A stretch of DNA of 35,511 nt from an uncultured Ignatzschineria sp. (GCA_947632245.1 CANRON010000007.1:1-35511); one strand, 5' to 3'. Positions 1-11,112 are shown, numbered from the stretch's first letter. Translations and numbers: made by a program. Notes: generated by a model from the sequence alone, not told the origin.

Positions 1-206
1 AGTTTAAACATTATCGCGTTTACTTATAATTACAAAATAAAACTCTTCTTGAATTTAATGATATTATATAAAAGTTTTAAAATTAGATATTCATGACAAT
101 ATTTATATTAAATTTTTCGAACGATATTTGATGTAAATATTGTTTTTTATTAGTGTCTGACGTGTACAGACAAGTTTTAATTTAATCAAGATAGAGAGTA
201 TAAAAT

Positions 207-521
207 ATGAAAAAACTGTTAATTATTGGTGTTGCTGCAATAACATTAACGGCATGTGTTTCAATGGATAAAAACGTAGCTGTAGTTCAACTCCAAAATG
301 CTACGGCAAGCATGTTGCAATTAGCATCATCAGATGAATTAACGATTTCTCGCGTTAATATTGGCGAAGCTGATGCTCTCGGTAGCCAATCAGTTGCATA
401 TCGCGCAACAACTGCTCGAGGTCGTATTCTTGACTGCAAAGCAACCCTTATGGCAGGGACAGTGATCACATCACCATCGGTAACAACACCAAGTTGTACG
501 CCTATAAATGTACATAAGTAA
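207..521 (+). CDS. small putative lipoprotein, unknown function
   Basis: 104-aa ORF with signal peptide and lipobox (MKKLLIIGVAAITLTAC), followed by a terminator-like hairpin. Confidence 0.75.
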   Translation: MKKLLIIGVAAITLTACVSMDKNVAVVQLQNATASMLQLASSDELTISRVNIGEADALGSQSVAYRATTARGRILDCKATLMAGTVITSPSVTTPSCTPINVHK

Positions 522-598
522 TCGCTGCTTAAGGGGCTTATTTAATCTAAAATGGGAAAAAGATACTAACTCTATTTGAGCTAAATAAGCTTAACAGT

Positions 599-636
599 AA
601 AACCCCAAAATCATGTAGATTTTGGGGTTTTATTTA
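599..636. terminator. Rho-independent terminator, possibly bidirectional, between convergent lipoprotein gene and uvrA
   Basis: AAAACCCCAAAATC-ATGTA-GATTTTGGGGTTTT perfect 14-bp stem followed by T-rich tract. Confidence 0.85.
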
Positions 637-696
637 ATTTTTATGAGTAATTATAGGTAAATTCACCCCGTTTAAGGTAGGTGCATTAGTCTGTGG

Positions 697-3525
697 TTAT
701 ATTTTTTCTAAAAGCGGCTTTAAGTATTTTCCTGTATGACTCTCTTTGCACTTGGTAATGTCTTCTGGGGTGCCGGCGAAGATGATTTCTCCGCCTTTAC
801 CACCGCCCTCAGGACCGATATCAATGAGCCAGTCGGCGGTTTTAATCACATCAAGGTTGTGTTCAATGATGATGATCGTATTACCTTTATCTCTTAGGGT
901 ATGAATGACATCTAAGAGCTGGGCGATATCGTGGAAGTGAAGACCTGTTGTTGGTTCATCTAAGATATAGACTGTTTTGCCGGTATCACGTTTTGAAAGC
1001 TCTCGAGAGAGTTTGACCCGCTGCGCTTCTCCGCCAGAGAGGGTTGTCGCATTTTGTCCGAGTGTAATGTAGCTTAATCCCACTTCCATGAGCGTTTCAA
1101 GACGACGATGGACAACGGGAATCGCATCAAAGAAGGTATAAGCTTCTTCTACTGTCATATTCAGCACATCATTGATCGATTTACCTTTGTAGTGAATATC
1201 GAGCGTTTCACGGTTATAACGTTTCCCATGACATTCATCACACATCACATAGACATCCGGTAGGAAGTGCATCTCGACTTTGATTAACCCATCGCCTTGG
1301 CAGTTTTCACAGCGGCCACCTTTGACGTTAAAGCTAAAGCGCCCCGGTTGATAACCGCGCGCACGTGCTTCTGGCGTATTGGCGAATATTTCACGGATCG
1401 GCGTAAAAAGCCCAGTATAGGTTGCCGGGTTAGATCGCGGCGTTCTACCGATCGGGCTTTGGTCGATATTGACGATTTTATCGATCTTATCTAAGCCTTC
1501 AATCTTCTTATACGGCGCAACATCAATGCTGTTATTCTTATTGAGAATACGGGCAATTGAGCTATAGAGCGTATCATTTACAAGCGTTGATTTCCCCGAA
1601 CCTGAAACGCCGGTGACACAGGTTAATAATCCCAAGGGAAACTCTGCTGTGACATTTTTAAGGTTATTGCCGGTTGCTCCCACGAGTTTGATCTTCTCTT
1701 TCGGGTTATTTTTAGTGCGTTCTTTCGGCACTTCAATTCTTTTACGGCCAGAGAGATAATCCGCCGTTAGAGAGTTCTTGTTTTTGAGCACTTCTTTCGG
1801 TGTGCCGGCTGCCACAACTTGCCCGCCATGAACACCAGCGCCGGGGCCGATATCGACGATATAATCAGCCGCCATAATCGCATCTTCATCATGCTCAACA
1901 ACAATTACGGTGTTACCGATATCACGCAGATGAAATAGGGTTTGTAGCAAGCGATCATTATCGCGCTGATGAAGCCCGATTGAAGGTTCATCGAGTACAT
2001 ATAAAACCCCCATTAATCCCGCACCAATTTGAGATGCGAGGCGAATACGCTGCGCTTCACCGCCGGAGAGTGTTTCGGCAGAGCGAGAAAGATTGAGGTA
2101 ATCAAGCCCCACATTGACGAGGAAACCAAGACGCTCTTGAATCTCTTTAAAGATCTTATCAGCGATCTCTTGTTTGGCGCCTTTTAAAGTGACGTTGAAT
2201 GACCAATCAAGCGCATCACTAATCGGGAGCGCGGTGATTTGATGAATCGCTTTGCCATTGATTAAGACATTTTTTGCGGCAACGCCTAAACGGCTTCCCT
2301 CGCAACTTGGGCAAACACGCATTGCTAAAAAGCGCGTTAAGCTCTCTCTGACAATTTGGGAGTCTGTTTCACGATAACGGCGTTCAAGGTTATTTAAGAT
2401 CCCTTCAAACGGATGAATTCGAATCGATTTTTGGCCCCGATTACTAATGTAGTGAAATTCAATCTCTTCCTCGCCAGAACCGTAAAGAATAATTTCGCGT
2501 ATTTTTTTCGGGAGTTTTTCAAATGGCATATCAGGGTCAAAACCATAATGTCTGCCGAGTGATTCAATCATAGAGAAATAGTAGCTAGAGTTACGATCCC
2601 ATCCGCGAATAGCACCATTTGATATTGGTAATGAGGGCTCTGAAACGACACGCTCTGGGTCAAAATATTGATTCACTCCTAAGCCATCACAACTCGGGCA
2701 AGCGCCCTCGGGGTTGTTGAAAGAGAAAAGGCGAGGTTCAAGCTCGGCAATGGTGAAGCCGCATTCAGGGCAAGCATAGTTTGCCGAAAACTGAAGCAGA
2801 ATCTCTTCTGAATTCATATCGACGATATGGGCAAGGCCATTCGTGAGGTCTAGCGCCGTTTCAAGGGATTCAGAGAGGCGTACGCGAATATCTTCACGTA
2901 CTCTAAAGCGATCTACGACAACATCAATATCGTGGTTTTGTTTCGCATTGATCTCTGGAAGATCATCAATTTCATAGGTTTTACCATCAATACGAACACG
3001 CAAGAAGCCTTTTGCTTTGAGCTCTTCAAAGAGCTTAATATGCTCACCTTTACGATTACGAATAATCGGCGCGACTAACATTAACCGTAACTCTTCAGAG
3101 AGTCCCATGGTCATATCGACCATTTGCGGAATCGTTTGCGCATTGAGCGGTAAATGATGTGTTGGGCAGTGCGGTGTGCCAATTCTTGCAAATAATAGAC
3201 GAAGATAATCGTAGATCTCGGTGACGGTTCCCACAGTAGATCGTGGATTATGAGATGTTGATTTTTGCTCGATTGAAATTGCTGGCGAAAGCCCAGAGAT
3301 ATGATCCACGTCAGGCTTACCCATCACAGATAGGAACTGTCTTGCATATGAAGAGAGCGATTCGACATAGCGGCGCTGACCTTCAGCATAGAGCGTATCA
3401 AAGGCGAGAGAGGACTTTCCCGAGCCTGATAAGCCCGTAATGACGACGAGCTTATTGCGCGGTAGGGTTAAACTAATGTCTTTAAGATTGTGCGTACGCG
3501 CACCTTGAATAATTATATCTTCCAT
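697..3525 (-). CDS. uvrA: excinuclease ABC subunit A (UvrA)
   Basis: [17 protein letters not shown], duplicated ABC signature ([18 protein letters not shown]), CxxC zinc motifs; start moved from ORF-track 3564 to the MEDII ATG at 3525, which has AAGG just upstream. Confidence 0.97.
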   Translation of the reverse strand: MEDIIIQGARTHNLKDISLTLPRNKLVVITGLSGSGKSSLAFDTLYAEGQRRYVESLSSYARQFLSVMGKPDVDHISGLSPAISIEQKSTSHNPRSTVGTVTEIYDYLRLLFARIGTPHCPTHHLPLNAQTIPQMVDMTMGLSEELRLMLVAPIIRNRKGEHIKLFEELKAKGFLRVRIDGKTYEIDDLPEINAKQNHDIDVVVDRFRVREDIRVRLSESLETALDLTNGLAHIVDMNSEEILLQFSANYACPECGFTIAELEPRLFSFNNPEGACPSCDGLGVNQYFDPERVVSEPSLPISNGAIRGWDRNSSYYFSMIESLGRHYGFDPDMPFEKLPKKIREIILYGSGEEEIEFHYISNRGQKSIRIHPFEGILNNLERRYRETDSQIVRESLTRFLAMRVCPSCEGSRLGVAAKNVLINGKAIHQITALPISDALDWSFNVTLKGAKQEIADKIFKEIQERLGFLVNVGLDYLNLSRSAETLSGGEAQRIRLASQIGAGLMGVLYVLDEPSIGLHQRDNDRLLQTLFHLRDIGNTVIVVEHDEDAIMAADYIVDIGPGAGVHGGQVVAAGTPKEVLKNKNSLTADYLSGRKRIEVPKERTKNNPKEKIKLVGATGNNLKNVTAEFPLGLLTCVTGVSGSGKSTLVNDTLYSSIARILNKNNSIDVAPYKKIEGLDKIDKIVNIDQSPIGRTPRSNPATYTGLFTPIREIFANTPEARARGYQPGRFSFNVKGGRCENCQGDGLIKVEMHFLPDVYVMCDECHGKRYNRETLDIHYKGKSINDVLNMTVEEAYTFFDAIPVVHRRLETLMEVGLSYITLGQNATTLSGGEAQRVKLSRELSKRDTGKTVYILDEPTTGLHFHDIAQLLDVIHTLRDKGNTIIIIEHNLDVIKTADWLIDIGPEGGGKGGEIIFAGTPEDITKCKESHTGKYLKPLLEKI

Positions 3526-3778
3526 AAAGCCTTCGTTAAGGATATTTGGGGAGAGGGATTTCATTATTTAAATGTTCTCAGACATTCAAATATCCCTTCT
3601 TACGTTATTTATACTAAGCACAATATAAGGGCACTTGGCGAAAATTCAAGCATACAGGTAGGATCTATTTTATAAGATCAGTGTATATGCGTGATTGACG
3701 GTATACATTTAAATCACCCATATATCATGTATGTGATCATTGATTTTTACTATCTTTGTTCGTTTCTGCCGGCAAAAC

Positions 3779-5152
3779 TCATTTTTGAGGAAAAGCGCTC
3801 ATTGCACGCAATATATTCAAACTTTCATATAGGGGATAGTCGCTATTGATGATGTGCGTGAAATTGGCTGGTTGACGCGTTGCGGATTGATCAGGACGAT
3901 GATTGACGAGATGACCTTTTCGATTGATCTCGCGGGGCTGATTACTCCCCTTAACAACATTTGCTTTAATGCTTGGAATGATAATGTCCGGCATAATACC
4001 AAGAGTTTGAATCGATCGCCCGTTCGGTGTGAAGTAGCGGGCAACAGTATAGCGAATAGCTTGACCATTTGTCAGCCCAACCGCGTATTGTACAGAACCT
4101 TTACCATAGCTATTTTCGCCCATAATCACGGCACGTTTATGATCCTGTAGTGCACCGGCAACGATCTCCGCGCCCGAAGCTGATTGTGCATTAATGAGAA
4201 CTACCAGCGGAATGCCGGCGATAATATCGCCTTTAGTTGCGTGATATTGCTTTTGATGCTTCTCGGCTTGCCCGGTAGTGTAGGTGATAATTCCCTCATC
4301 GATAAATAGATCCGCAACTTCAGCGGAAGCGGAGAGAAGACCACCGCTATTATCACGAAGGTCTAAAATAACGCCGCGTATTGTTGATTGATTCAATTGC
4401 GCTTCAGATTCGAGCGATGTAAGTGCTTCTATAATCTCTTTATCGCTCTCTGTTTGAAAGCGGTCTAATTGAATGTACGCAAATTCATTATTGTAGAGAG
4501 CCATATTTGAAAGGCTCGGCATTTTGATATTATCGCGCATGATTGTGATATCTAAAGTTTGATCTCCTCGCTGTAATGCCAGCGAAACGGTCGAACCGAC
4601 TTCTCCTTGTAGTAACTTTGTCGATTTTTGTATATCGAGATCATTGACAGGTATTTCATCAATTGCAAAGAGATAATCGCCGACTTCGATATTTGCAGTC
4701 GCCGCAGGACTATTTCTAAACACTTTTGTAATCAGCAGCGCTTTTTTATCAACATCATAGTTGAATGAGATGCCAATGCCGGCAAATGATCCAGAAGTTT
4801 GATTTTTAATACGCTGAAAATCTTCTGCAGAATAGTAAGTAGAATGTGGGTCGAGATTCGATAACATCCCCTTAATTGCGTTTTGAATGAGATCTTGATC
4901 CGATATTTCATCGACGTAGTTATTTTTAATTTCGTCAAAAATCTCTCTAAAAAGTAGGAAATCTTCGGATAATACAACCGGCTCAGGTTCTGAAACGATT
5001 TTGATCTCAATGTTATTCGCAGCGCCGCCGGTAATTAAACTCGGGGCTGAAATAAGTTCAGGTTGCGGATTATATTCAGGGCTCGCGAGAGAGAGTGGCT
5101 GAATTGATAACGCAATGAGAAGCATACCGAGAGAAGAGATCATTATTTTCAT
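3779..5152 (-). CDS. S41-family carboxyl-terminal processing protease with PDZ domain and signal peptide
   Basis: PDZ region (GIGISFNYD...VGDYLFAIDEIPV) and S41 catalytic region (SASGAEIVAGALQDHKRAVIMGENSYGKGSVQ); MKIMISSLGMLLIALS signal-like start at 5152 preferred to 5230. Confidence 0.9.
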   Translation of the reverse strand: MKIMISSLGMLLIALSIQPLSLASPEYNPQPELISAPSLITGGAANNIEIKIVSEPEPVVLSEDFLLFREIFDEIKNNYVDEISDQDLIQNAIKGMLSNLDPHSTYYSAEDFQRIKNQTSGSFAGIGISFNYDVDKKALLITKVFRNSPAATANIEVGDYLFAIDEIPVNDLDIQKSTKLLQGEVGSTVSLALQRGDQTLDITIMRDNIKMPSLSNMALYNNEFAYIQLDRFQTESDKEIIEALTSLESEAQLNQSTIRGVILDLRDNSGGLLSASAEVADLFIDEGIITYTTGQAEKHQKQYHATKGDIIAGIPLVVLINAQSASGAEIVAGALQDHKRAVIMGENSYGKGSVQYAVGLTNGQAIRYTVARYFTPNGRSIQTLGIMPDIIIPSIKANVVKGSNQPREINRKGHLVNHRPDQSATRQPANFTHIINSDYPLYESLNILRAMSAFPQK

Positions 5153-5230
5153 AATTATTATTGTATTGGCGATATAGATGAGGTTAATGCAGGTATTATT
5201 TCTGCTAGAAAGTGATGAAGACCCAAGCAT

Positions 5231-5275
5231 AAAGGGATCAAACCTTGTGACAGAATATCACTGTTTGATCCCTTT
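5231..5275. terminator. long hairpin between gpmI and the S41 protease gene, terminator-like
   Basis: AAAGGGATCAAAC ... GTTTGATCCCTTT 13-bp perfect stem with inner GTGA/TCAC stem; the T-rich tail is better on the + strand than on the - strand. Confidence 0.6.
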
Positions 5276-5323
5276 GTTTGTTTATCATTTTATGCTTGTT
5301 GTACGAGGGAACAAGCTAGATGA

Positions 5324-6853
5324 CTATTGGAAGTGTATGAGGTTTTTCCCTGTCATCTCTTTCGGTTGATCTGCTTCCAATAAGAACAAAATAGTGGGGG
5401 CTAAATCGCATAAAGCACCATCGGGCTCAAGCGTTGCGCGTCTTCCGACATAAATTAAGGGAACAGGCGTATTAGTATGCGCTGTATGGGGCTGGTTCGT
5501 TTGAGCATCCCATGTTTTTTCCGCATTCCCATGATCGGCTGTCACTAACATTTCACCGCCGACTTTTTGAACCGCCTCATAGATTTTACCAAGCCCAGTA
5601 TCTACTGCTTCAATTGCTTTTACGATGGCTTTAAAAACGCCCGTATGGCCGACCATATCAGGGTTTGCATAGTTACAGATGATCACATCGAATTGTTCTG
5701 ACTCGATTGCAGCGACGAGTTTTTCTGTAATTTCAGGCGCGCTCATTTCAGGCTGAAGGTCATAGGTCGCCACTTTGGGAGAATTTACCAAAATACGCTC
5801 TTCGCCGGGAAATACGCGCTCTTCACCGCCATTAAAGAAAAAGGTGACATGCGGGTATTTTTCAGTTTCTGCAATACGCAATTGTGAATAACCGGCTTTA
5901 GAGAGTGTTTCCCCTAAGCCATTGTTGAGCTCAAGCGGAGGGTAGGCGATTTCAGTATTTAACTCTGCCTTATATTGTGTGAGTGAAACATAGTGCGAAA
6001 GCGTTGGTTTGTATTTTGGTTTAAAACCTTCAAAATTTGATTCCACAAAAGGATAGCTGAGTTCGCGTGCGCGGTCAGAGCGGAAGTTCATGAAGATCAC
6101 TGCATCTCCATCTTGCATCTTAATCGCTTCACCGATCACAGTTGCTTTCACGAATTCATCATTCTCGCCGCGTTCGTAAGCTTCTTGTAGACCTTGTTGT
6201 GCGGTAGCGACCTGGAATTGCCCAAGACCTTGGCTGACGAGATCATAAGCTTGTTCCACACGCTCCCAGCGATTATCACGATCCATCGCATAATAACGAC
6301 CGATCATTGTTGCAATACGCCCTTTGCCGAGCTTTGAAAAGAGCATCTCTGCTTTTTCAAGAGAAGGTGCTGCGGATTGCGGCGGCATATCACGGCCATC
6401 TAAAAATGCATGGAGATATATTTTCTCTAACCCCTTACTTGCTGCCAGTTCAATGAGTGCAAAGATATGCTTTTCATCAGAATGAACGCCACCTGGGGAG
6501 AGCAGACCAAATACATGCAGCGCGCGATTCGCTTGCACGAGATCGTCGATTGTTTTGTTAAGGATCGGATTGTGATTAAATTCGCCACTTCTCACATCTT
6601 TTGTAATGCGCGTGAAGTCTTGGTTGACGACACGTCCCGCGCCGATATTCATATGGCCGACTTCAGAATTCCCCATCTGCCCCTCAGGAAGACCAACCGC
6701 TTCTCCTGAAGTTTTGATGAGGGTAACTGCGCCAATTTCACGAAGGTGATCCCAGTTGGGGGTATTGGCAGTGGCAACTGCATTATGTTCAACTTCGTTG
6801 CTAAATCCCCAGCCATCGAGGATAGTGAGAACAATCGGTTTTGGTTTAGACAT
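5324..6853 (-). CDS. gpmI: 2,3-bisphosphoglycerate-independent phosphoglycerate mutase
   Basis: [46 protein letters not shown] motifs. Confidence 0.97.
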   Translation of the reverse strand: MSKPKPIVLTILDGWGFSNEVEHNAVATANTPNWDHLREIGAVTLIKTSGEAVGLPEGQMGNSEVGHMNIGAGRVVNQDFTRITKDVRSGEFNHNPILNKTIDDLVQANRALHVFGLLSPGGVHSDEKHIFALIELAASKGLEKIYLHAFLDGRDMPPQSAAPSLEKAEMLFSKLGKGRIATMIGRYYAMDRDNRWERVEQAYDLVSQGLGQFQVATAQQGLQEAYERGENDEFVKATVIGEAIKMQDGDAVIFMNFRSDRARELSYPFVESNFEGFKPKYKPTLSHYVSLTQYKAELNTEIAYPPLELNNGLGETLSKAGYSQLRIAETEKYPHVTFFFNGGEERVFPGEERILVNSPKVATYDLQPEMSAPEITEKLVAAIESEQFDVIICNYANPDMVGHTGVFKAIVKAIEAVDTGLGKIYEAVQKVGGEMLVTADHGNAEKTWDAQTNQPHTAHTNTPVPLIYVGRRATLEPDGALCDLAPTILFLLEADQPKEMTGKNLIHFQ

Positions 6854-7047
6854 TGTGGGTTTTCTTCCTTAGTTCAAAATACAAGTTGTAAAGTGCATGA
6901 CAAAATAAGTGCTGTAATAGATACAATAGGGCTTGATCGCCCAACGTTATTGACGACAGATAGCCCCTTTTTCATCCATAACATTTAATCTGGCTATTAT
7001 AGCGAAAAAGCAGTTCTGAGGTTAGGCTTTAGTTATTTTGTTTCGTT

Positions 7048-7064
7048 TTACAACATTGTTGTAA
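7048..7064. promoter_or_regulatory. perfect 17-bp palindrome, candidate operator, gpmI/tatA divergent intergenic region
   Basis: TTACAACA-T-TGTTGTAA; half-site TGTTGTAA recurs at 7121-7128. Confidence 0.4.
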
Positions 7065-7339
7065 TCGGTAAAGCAAGGTGATATTCATAAGTCGAGCGGC
7101 GCGTTAGCGTATTGATATATTGTTGTAATAATCAGCTGTTATAAGTAGTTTCTTGCATAAGCCTCTTTTCAATGATTTTTAACGCAAGAAGCGTCGGTTA
7201 AATAGAACAGAATTATTGGTTTTGCGACGGAGATGGGAATCATAGGGTTTGTGAAAATTAGGCTACATAAATCAGCAGTTTTAGAGTATCATTAAGGGTA
7301 TTATTGAAATACTCATTCACGCTTAGGGGAAATGTAATT

Positions 7340-7591
7340 ATGGGTTCATTTAGTATTTGGCATTGGGCTATTCTTCTCGTTGTTGTACTTGTTGTGTTTG
7401 GTACTGCAAAATTAAAAAATGCCGGTAAGGATTTAGGTTCTGCGGTAAAAGGTTTTAAAGACGCTGTGAAAGAGGGCGAAAAAGAAGCAAAGAGTGATGC
7501 TCAGCCTCAGAATATTGAGAATAAAAATGCATCCGCACCTGTGCAAGATGAAACAGTTGTAGATGAACAAAAAGATAGCCGTGTTAAGTAG
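7340..7591 (+). CDS. tatA: twin-arginine translocase subunit TatA
   Basis: [40 protein letters not shown]; start at 7340 with AGGGGA SD preferred to 7304. Confidence 0.95.
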   Translation: MGSFSIWHWAILLVVVLVVFGTAKLKNAGKDLGSAVKGFKDAVKEGEKEAKSDAQPQNIENKNASAPVQDETVVDEQKDSRVK

Positions 7592-7658
7592 TTTTAGCGA
7601 CATGATCATCATAAATAATATTCAGTGTAATCAAAGAATGATGTAGGAAAGGTGCTTC

Positions 7659-8450
7659 ATGTTTGGAATTAGTAGCACAGAGTTTCTGATCATTCTCGTG
7701 ATTGCGCTTGTTGTTATTGGGCCGCAAAAATTGCCTGAGATGATCCGTACTGTCGGTAAATGGGTTGGTAAAATTCAGCATTTCACTCGAAATGTGAAGA
7801 ATGATCTGACAAATGAATTTGAGCTCGATGAAATCCGCAAATCGCTCGAAGAGTTAAAGCAGAGCTCAGAGCTTCAAAAACTCAAAAGTGAGCTTGATAG
7901 CACAAAATCACAAGTCACAAGTTCAATGCGTAGCTTTGAATCATCAATGACGGATACTAAATCCGGGATTGAGAGTGAAGCGAAAAAGTTAGATGCTTAC
8001 CTTGAGATGCATGATGATGCAAAGGTTGCGAACCATAAACCGCTCCAAGGCAATCTTAAAACACCAGAGAAGGCAACGGCATCAGGCGCTGTTATAGATG
8101 ACGAGGAAGCATTTGATATTGCCTTTGAAGATGCATTCTTAAAATCAGAAGCGGAGATTATCGGGGATTCAAATCATGATCCTGCGGCTGATTATGAGTT
8201 GATGCATGATCCTGATGTGATGAGCGCGCCGCCAAAAGGCTTTGCCGACAAAGTGATAGTGCAGCAAGATGATCAAAATGAGATCATTGCGCGTATTGTT
8301 CGTCAGCGTCAAGCGGAGATCGCCGCTGAAACAGACCCAAAAGTGGCAACGCAATTTGCACTTCTTGAGGCAAAGCGTTCACGACACTTGTTATCAGAGG
8401 CGGAATTAAGACGCCGGATGACACTTCGTCAATTAGAGATGAACCGTTAA
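7659..8450 (+). CDS. tatB: twin-arginine translocase subunit TatB, long C-terminal region
   Basis: MFGISSTEFLIILVIALVVIGPQKLPEMIRTVGKWVGK N-terminus is diagnostic; 263 aa. Confidence 0.92.
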   Translation: MFGISSTEFLIILVIALVVIGPQKLPEMIRTVGKWVGKIQHFTRNVKNDLTNEFELDEIRKSLEELKQSSELQKLKSELDSTKSQVTSSMRSFESSMTDTKSGIESEAKKLDAYLEMHDDAKVANHKPLQGNLKTPEKATASGAVIDDEEAFDIAFEDAFLKSEAEIIGDSNHDPAADYELMHDPDVMSAPPKGFADKVIVQQDDQNEIIARIVRQRQAEIAAETDPKVATQFALLEAKRSRHLLSEAELRRRMTLRQLEMNR

Positions 8451-8515
8451 GAATAATGAATACTCAACAATGCTGAAGATCACTCTCCGGCATTTAATAA
8501 TGCGTAAAATAACAG

Positions 8516-8562
8516 ATAGATCTAGTTATTCTCGAAAGAGCGTTACTAGATCTATTCCTTTT
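8516..8562 (+). terminator. Rho-independent terminator after tatB
   Basis: ATAGATCTAGT ... ACTAGATCTAT stem followed by TCCTTTTT. Confidence 0.75.
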
Positions 8563-8582
8563 TAAAGTGGGAGAAAAGTTCA

Positions 8583-9353
8583 GTGAATGATCGTTCGATC
8601 CAATATCTTTTTGAGCAATCTGAGTCAGATTCAATATATGCACAAAAAAGGCAAACAGGGAAGTTCACCTTCAATGAAGAGGTTGTAAAGGTTTTCCCCG
8701 ATATGATCAGAAGATCGGCATCTGGCTATACTACGATCGTTGAGAATATTGGCAACTTAGCGCCGGTGTTTGCTCAGGACAATAGCACGATCTATGATTT
8801 GGGTAGCTCCCTTGGCGCGGTATCAATGGTCCTTCGTAATTCTGTAAAAACTGCAAATACTAGGGTTGTCGCGATTGATAATTCACGTGCTATGGTTGAA
8901 AAGTCGCGGGAATATTTAAAAGCGCAGGAGATGATGTTTGAAACGCTCTTGCCGATAGAAGTGGTAGAAGCAGACATTACGACTTACCCTTATAAAAATG
9001 CCTCACTATTTGCGATGAACTTCACATTGCAGTTTATCCCGAGAGAGAAGCGATTAGCGCTGTTAACTAAAATCGCGACAAGTCTATTGCCGAGCGGTGC
9101 GCTTTTTCTGTCAGAGAAACTTCGCTTTGAAGATATACGGGAGCATGAAGTGCTTAATAACCTGCACATGCAATTTAAACGATCTCAAGGGTATTCTGAG
9201 CTAGAAATCGCCCAAAAACGTGAGTCACTGGAAGATGTGATGAAAATAGATACCTTTGAGGAGCATAAGGCTCGTCTATTAGCGGCAGGATTTAGTGAGG
9301 TTTATCTCTGGTTTCAGTGTCTTAACTTCTCCTCTATTTTGGCCATTAAGTAA
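8583..9353 (+). CDS. cmoA: carboxy-S-adenosyl-L-methionine synthase CmoA
   Basis: SAM methyltransferase-like fold motif [35 protein letters not shown] start; followed by cmoB. Confidence 0.93.
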   Translation: MNDRSIQYLFEQSESDSIYAQKRQTGKFTFNEEVVKVFPDMIRRSASGYTTIVENIGNLAPVFAQDNSTIYDLGSSLGAVSMVLRNSVKTANTRVVAIDNSRAMVEKSREYLKAQEMMFETLLPIEVVEADITTYPYKNASLFAMNFTLQFIPREKRLALLTKIATSLLPSGALFLSEKLRFEDIREHEVLNNLHMQFKRSQGYSELEIAQKRESLEDVMKIDTFEEHKARLLAAGFSEVYLWFQCLNFSSILAIK

Positions 9354-9416
9354 ACTGATCAAATGCAATATCATCTCAATACCCAATACAAGTAAATCGA
9401 TAAACAAAGATATATT

Positions 9417-10379
9417 ATGGAAAAAATGATACACCTTGACCAACTAATTGCACATTTCAAAGGGCAAGACATTGCACGTTTTACAGATAATTTGCCAGAA
9501 TCTTTGACAGAAACACTGCGTAAAAAGCATGGGGATAGTCCACGTTGGGAGCAAGCATTGCTTGATCTTCCAGAGTTTGAGAACTTAGCAGTTGATCTTA
9601 ATTCTGGGGTTATCATCAAGGGAGATACTCATGAAGTAGCATTGCATGATGCTTTAAAGCGTCTAATGCCTTGGCGAAAAGGCCCTTTTCAATTTAGTGA
9701 AAGTTTTGTAGATACTGAGTGGCGTTCTGATTTTAAATGGGATCGAGTCAGCCAGCATTTAGATCTTACTCATAAGAATATTTTGGATGTGGGCTGTGGT
9801 AATGGCTATTATGGTTATCGCATGTTGGGTAAGGGTGCTAAAAGCGTGATCGGTGTTGATCCGAATTGGCTTTTTCTCTATCAGTATCTCTCTGTACGAA
9901 AGTATCTACCCACAGCACCGATTTGGCAGTTACCGATGACATTAGAGGAGATGCCGCAAGAGCTTGAATGCTTTGATATGACATTCTCTATGGGCGTTTT
10001 TTATCATAGACGCTCAGCCATTGATCATCTCTACCAGCTCAAGGGGACACTTCGACCCGGTGGAGAATTAGTGCTTGAAACACTCGTCATTGAAGGTGAT
10101 AAAAACACAGTGCTGATGCCGGATGACCGTTATGCACAGATGCGAAATGTGTGGTATTTACCATCTGTCGCAGCTTTAAAGCTATGGCTGGAGCGTGTTG
10201 GATTTATAGATGTTAGGTGCGTTGATCTCTCTAAAACAACGATCGATGAGCAGCGGACAACGGAGTGGATGAATTATTTATCATTGCCGGATTTCTTAGA
10301 TCCTGATGATGATAGTAAAACAGTAGAAGGGCATCCTGCGCCGATGCGCGCAGTCATGTTAGCACGCAAGCCGAAGTAA
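9417..10379 (+). CDS. cmoB: tRNA U34 carboxymethyltransferase CmoB
   Basis: RKGPF, LDVGCGNGYYGYRMLGKGAKSVIGVDP, MGVFYHRRSAIDHL motifs. Confidence 0.95.
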   Translation: MEKMIHLDQLIAHFKGQDIARFTDNLPESLTETLRKKHGDSPRWEQALLDLPEFENLAVDLNSGVIIKGDTHEVALHDALKRLMPWRKGPFQFSESFVDTEWRSDFKWDRVSQHLDLTHKNILDVGCGNGYYGYRMLGKGAKSVIGVDPNWLFLYQYLSVRKYLPTAPIWQLPMTLEEMPQELECFDMTFSMGVFYHRRSAIDHLYQLKGTLRPGGELVLETLVIEGDKNTVLMPDDRYAQMRNVWYLPSVAALKLWLERVGFIDVRCVDLSKTTIDEQRTTEWMNYLSLPDFLDPDDDSKTVEGHPAPMRAVMLARKPK

Positions 10380-10469
10380 AATAATCTGATCTTTAATCTG
10401 ATATTTTAGAAATCATTATCGTATATAGGTGGTTTTATAGCATCAGGATATGAGATTTTAACGAGGAAT

Positions 10470-10519
10470 AAAAGCCCCTGGAATATATGTCTACATTGAT
10501 ATATATTTCAGGGGCTTTT
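10470..10519. terminator. bidirectional terminator between convergent cmoB and membrane-protein gene
   Basis: AAAAGCCCCTG ... CAGGGGCTTTT with A and T tracts on both sides. Confidence 0.85.
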
Positions 10520-10555
10520 GTGCTATTGAATGTTCATATTATCGCGTTTTCGGGA

Positions 10556-11056
10556 TTAACCTTGCGGCATCTGTGCTGTAAGCTGCATTAAAACGGCAAT
10601 CACATCTTTCAATGAGTAGCTGATGGCAAAGTAGATAATAGCGGTCAAAACAAAGTTAATGAACATGCCGCGCATCGTTGAGATCGCTTTAAATAATCCC
10701 ATTGCAATAGTGGTAAATGCGGCTGCATTCATAAACATAAAGAGATAGAAGTAGATTTGGAAGAATCGGGGTCCACCCACATTGAGGAGATCTCTCACTT
10801 CATATCGAAGCCAGATAGTCCCAAAGTAGGTAATACAGATAAATACAACTGCAATGAATAGCCCGATCACAGCAAAGCCGCGCAGTTGCACACGCTCTTT
10901 ATAGAGCGCAACGGATGTGAATAGCATAAAAAGTGCAATAACAGAAACGGGTACCGTCGTTGTGAGTCTGGCAAAGAGAAAGTTGAAAATAAAGAGACCG
11001 ATCCACGCAATAATGAATAGCGCAGTGCGATTAGGTTTTTTTACAGTATCTGTCAT
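10556..11056 (-). CDS. uncharacterised multi-pass membrane protein
   Basis: ORF with several hydrophobic helices; likely start MTDTVKKPN at 11056 rather than 11116; family not recognised. Confidence 0.75.
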   Translation of the reverse strand: MTDTVKKPNRTALFIIAWIGLFIFNFLFARLTTTVPVSVIALFMLFTSVALYKERVQLRGFAVIGLFIAVVFICITYFGTIWLRYEVRDLLNVGGPRFFQIYFYLFMFMNAAAFTTIAMGLFKAISTMRGMFINFVLTAIIYFAISYSLKDVIAVLMQLTAQMPQG

Positions 11057-11112
11057 AAGGTTTATTCTTTTCTTGAAATGTGAGGGCATGTTGTATCCAT
11101 AAATGCCGGCAG

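Noticed and set aside
3526-3700. LexA SOS box upstream of uvrA (CTGT-N8-ACAG)
   Set aside because: Only half-sites such as CTGT/ACAG without the correct partner; the IR there has a different sequence and is reported separately.
3854-4150. 98-aa + strand ORF opposite the S41 protease
   Set aside because: Antisense to a conserved coding region; no SD or recognisable domain.
5178-5369. 63-aa + strand ORF spanning the gpmI/protease gap
   Set aside because: Runs through the long hairpin and into antisense gpmI; no credible RBS or protein signature.
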